NCBI GenBank assembly: GCA_945836835.1
Contig: CAMAML010000055.1
Location: forward strand, 1 to 7,326
Reading direction: 5' to 3'
DNA: 7,326 nucleotides
Source: an uncultured cyanobacterium
Lineage (GTDB): Bacteria; Cyanobacteriota; Vampirovibrionia; Gastranaerophilales; Gastranaerophilaceae
Shown piece after piece: positions 6,346 through 7,326 of the stretch (position 1 is its first letter; each line of letters starts with the position of its first letter). The notes under the pieces are model-generated. The model was not told where the DNA came from. It saw only the letters and a program-made list of their open reading frames with translations, and searched no databases. A program made the translations under genes and the position numbers.

Positions 6346-6630
6346 ATGGAAACAGTTAACGAAATTCTTACAAAGTTGGAAAATGCGGATAACACAATGA
6401 AGAACGAATTGGAAAATCGATTGGTGAACTGTGGTTCGGCAGTGGTACCTCAGCTTGTAGACCAGTTGCAGGTTGTAAGAGGGGTAAAAAGAGGTGTTGT
6501 AGCAATGACTTTGATAAGAATAGGTACACCGTCGATCCAATATCTTGAAAAAGCGGCTCACGAAAACAAAGATTTTGAATGGGTAGCGGAGTATTTGATA
6601 AGAGAAATCAAAGGCGAAATCGCGGCGTAA
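6346..6630 (+). CDS. Small HEAT-repeat-like protein, 94 residues
   Basis: The product is a short all-helical protein resembling one to two HEAT repeats. The pattern SAVVPQLVDQLQ (31-42), then RGVVAMTLIRIGTPSIQYLEKAAHE (49-73, shown in part), has the G-x-P turn and spaced hydrophobics typical of HEAT helices. No signal peptide, membrane span or catalytic motif is seen; such proteins usually act as protein-protein scaffolds, and the partner here is unknown. I chose ATG 6346 over the TTG at 6340 because GGAG (6335-6338) is 7 nt from the ATG but only 1 nt from the TTG. It is followed after 58 bp by a strong terminator, so it is likely the last gene of its transcript or monocistronic. Confidence 0.75.
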   Translation: METVNEILTKLENADNTMKNELENRLVNCGSAVVPQLVDQLQVVRGVKRGVVAMTLIRIGTPSIQYLEKAAHENKDFEWVAEYLIREIKGEIAA

Positions 6631-6662
6631 GAACGGGTTCGGATAAGGTTAAAGCGATTTAA

Positions 6663-6693
6663 TAAATGATTAAAACTGTTAAATGATTAAAAC
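6663..6693. repeat. Short 14-bp direct repeat
   Basis: TAAATGATTAAAAC occurs at 6663-6676 and again at 6680-6693, a 17-bp period. The second copy runs into the left arm of the terminator. It may be a slippage duplication with no function. Confidence 0.7.
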
Positions 6694-6728
6694 GGCGAGT
6701 TTCCGAGGTTTTGGAAACTCGCCGTTTT
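6689..6728 (+). terminator. Strong intrinsic terminator
   Basis: A perfect 16-bp stem pairs 6689-6704 (AAAACGGCGAGTTTCC) with 6713-6728 around the 8-nt loop GAGGTTTT. The stem ends in a T-run on the plus strand and, by symmetry, also on the minus strand, so it could work both ways. It ends the HEAT-like gene and separates it from the tRNA unit. Confidence 0.9.
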
Positions 6729-6802
6729 ATATTAGTGAAAGAAATTGTTGAGGTTGCAAAAATCAGTATTGGGGGAAATAAAAACTACTTCAAAAAAAGT
6801 TC

Positions 6803-6831
6803 TTGACAATAAAAAATGTTTGATATATGAT
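6803..6831 (+). promoter_or_regulatory. Near-consensus sigma-70 promoter for tRNA-Val
   Basis: A perfect -35 TTGACA (6803-6808) and a -10 TATGAT (6826-6831) are separated by exactly 17 bp. Transcription would begin near 6838, about 97 nt before the mature tRNA. Such strong promoters are usual for stable RNA genes. Together with the two terminators it defines a single-tRNA transcription unit. Confidence 0.85.
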
Positions 6832-6837
6832 AGTAAT

Positions 6838-6934
6838 TGCGAGAAGGGCGTTTAGCTCAGGGCTGTGGTTCACAGAACGAAAGTTCGTGAGGGTGGTTTC
6901 AAGAGCGAAAAGTCCAAAGCAAGTCCGTTAAAAC
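6838..6934 (+). other. tRNA leader containing a copy of the tRNA 5' end
   Basis: The leader carries GGGCGTTTAGCTCAG at 6846-6860, identical to the first 15 nt of the tRNA (6935-6949) and 89 bp upstream of it. After the copy the sequences diverge. Two small hairpins follow: CTGTG/CACAG (6863-6875) and ACGA/TCGT (6877-6888). I could not fold the leader into a second tRNA: there is no second acceptor 3' strand before 6935. It is either the remnant of a decayed tandem tRNA or a leader with an alternative acceptor 5' strand. No protein is supported here, and the rest of 6631-6934 holds only the repeat, terminator and promoter already listed. Confidence 0.65.
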
Positions 6935-7010
6935 GGGCGTTTAGCTCAGTTGGTAGAGCGTCTCCCTTACAAGGAGAGGGTCAGAAGTTCGAGTCTTCTA
7001 ACGCCCACCA
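6935..7010 (+). tRNA. tRNA-Val (anticodon UAC)
   Basis: The 76-nt gene folds as a complete cloverleaf: acceptor GGGCGTT with AACGCCC, D-stem GCTC with GAGC, anticodon stem TCTCC with GGAGA around loop CTTACAA, and T-arm AGAAG-TTCGAGT-CTTCT. The anticodon TAC at 6968-6970 reads valine GUA and wobble codons. The discriminator is A7007 and the CCA end is encoded (7008-7010). The 3' part is a common integration target for tyrosine recombinases, one of which lies next to it. Confidence 0.97.
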
Positions 7011-7013
7011 TTT

Positions 7014-7038
7014 AAGAGGGTTTCAAACCCTCTTTTTT
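7014..7038 (+). terminator. Intrinsic terminator of the tRNA unit
   Basis: AAGAGGGTTT (7014-7023) pairs with AAACCCTCTT (7025-7034), followed by more T to 7038. In practice GAGGG and CCCTC form the stem with a TTTCAAA loop. It begins 4 nt after the tRNA CCA end. Its symmetry could also end transcription coming from the opposite-strand recombinase gene. Confidence 0.85.
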
Positions 7039-7081
7039 AATGCTTGATTTTCTGTGTCCACTTTATGTTTTGAACAAAATA

Positions 7082-7326
7082 CTAACAGTATGAATTAAGA
7101 ACTTCTATAGCATCTATTTTTTGTTGTGGGGAAGTGTGAGTATACCTCATAGTTGTTTCAATTTTACTATGTCCTGCAATTTCTTGAACTACTGGTAATG
7201 GGATACCTTTCTCTACCATTCTTGTTATTGCAGTATGTCTTAAGTCATGAAATCTGAAATCTTTAATTTGTGCATTTTCACAAATAGTACTCCAACTATG
7301 TTTAATATCTATATATGGTTTACCCG
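7082..7326 (-). CDS. Tyrosine recombinase/phage integrase, C-terminal part
   Basis: Only the last 80 residues are inside the window; the gene starts beyond 7326. They form the end of a tyrosine recombinase catalytic domain: FRFHDLRHTA with the His and Arg of the H-x-x-R box (residues 26 and 29 of the fragment), then EIAGHSKIETTMRYTH with the conserved GH (51-52) and the nucleophilic Tyr61. The frame is open and ends at a TAG (7082-7084), so the visible part looks intact. It points toward tRNA-Val and stops about 70 bp from its 3' end, a standard layout for an integrative element or prophage inserted at a tRNA. Its base use is visibly more AT-rich than the upstream genes (AAA, ATA, AGA, CCA codons), consistent with transfer. 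Whether the element is a phage, ICE or smaller island cannot be told from here. Confidence 0.92.
   Translation of the reverse strand, partial: GKPYIDIKHSWSTICENAQIKDFRFHDLRHTAITRMVEKGIPLPVVQEIAGHSKIETTMRYTHTSPQQKIDAIEVLNSYC

Noticed and set aside
6846..6949. The 15-nt repeats as attachment sites of a mini-element
   Set aside because: Recombinases of this type normally use the 3' part of the tRNA, and the 74 bp between the copies encode nothing; a partial duplication explains it better.
6865..7047. 60-residue plus-strand open frame across the tRNA
   Set aside because: It reads through the tRNA-Val cloverleaf and its terminator; the translated SSVGRAS-type string is a familiar artefact of translating tRNA genes.

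Overview
The window reads as a low-to-moderate GC bacterial chromosome segment, compact and mostly housekeeping, that ends at the edge of what is probably a mobile element. The adjacent pgpH-ybeY-dgkA order is known from Firmicutes and from cyanobacteria and their relatives. The style of the small Xre regulator and of the short HEAT-like protein reminds me of gut Melainabacteria (Gastranaerophilales). That placement is an inference from memory, held at low to moderate confidence; a Firmicute is the main alternative.

Layout. Bases 1-409 have no credible gene but are rich in repeats and inverted repeats: a diverged 74-75 bp direct duplication, a long hairpin at 101-162 and a long-range inverted repeat at 186-311. 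Three minus-strand genes follow: an unrecognised 161-residue protein (410-895), endonuclease III (nth, 964-1599) and a 109-residue Xre-type regulator (1614-1943). The regulator and nth are 14 bp apart and look like an operon. A divergent intergenic region (1944-2100) holds a 36-bp imperfect palindrome, a candidate operator, and an extended -10 promoter firing rightwards.

The plus-strand block 2101-6215 encodes a membrane-anchored family 2 glycosyltransferase, the c-di-AMP phosphodiesterase PgpH, the rRNA-maturation endoribonuclease YbeY and a DgkA-family lipid kinase. The last three genes overlap end to start. Together they link polyprenyl-phosphate lipid and envelope chemistry, c-di-AMP turnover and ribosome quality control. 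A separate 94-residue HEAT-like protein (6346-6630) follows and ends in a very strong terminator.

From 6803 the sequence has a near-consensus promoter, a leader that contains an exact 15-nt copy of the tRNA 5' end, a tRNA-Val(UAC) with encoded CCA, and an intrinsic terminator. On the opposite strand after it lies the C-terminal part of a tyrosine recombinase, visibly more AT-rich, that runs off the window. The right edge therefore looks like the start of an element integrated at tRNA-Val; its cargo is outside the window. I do not see a complete undescribed system here. The most unusual signals are the structured region 1-409, the duplicated tRNA 5' end and the divergent palindrome.
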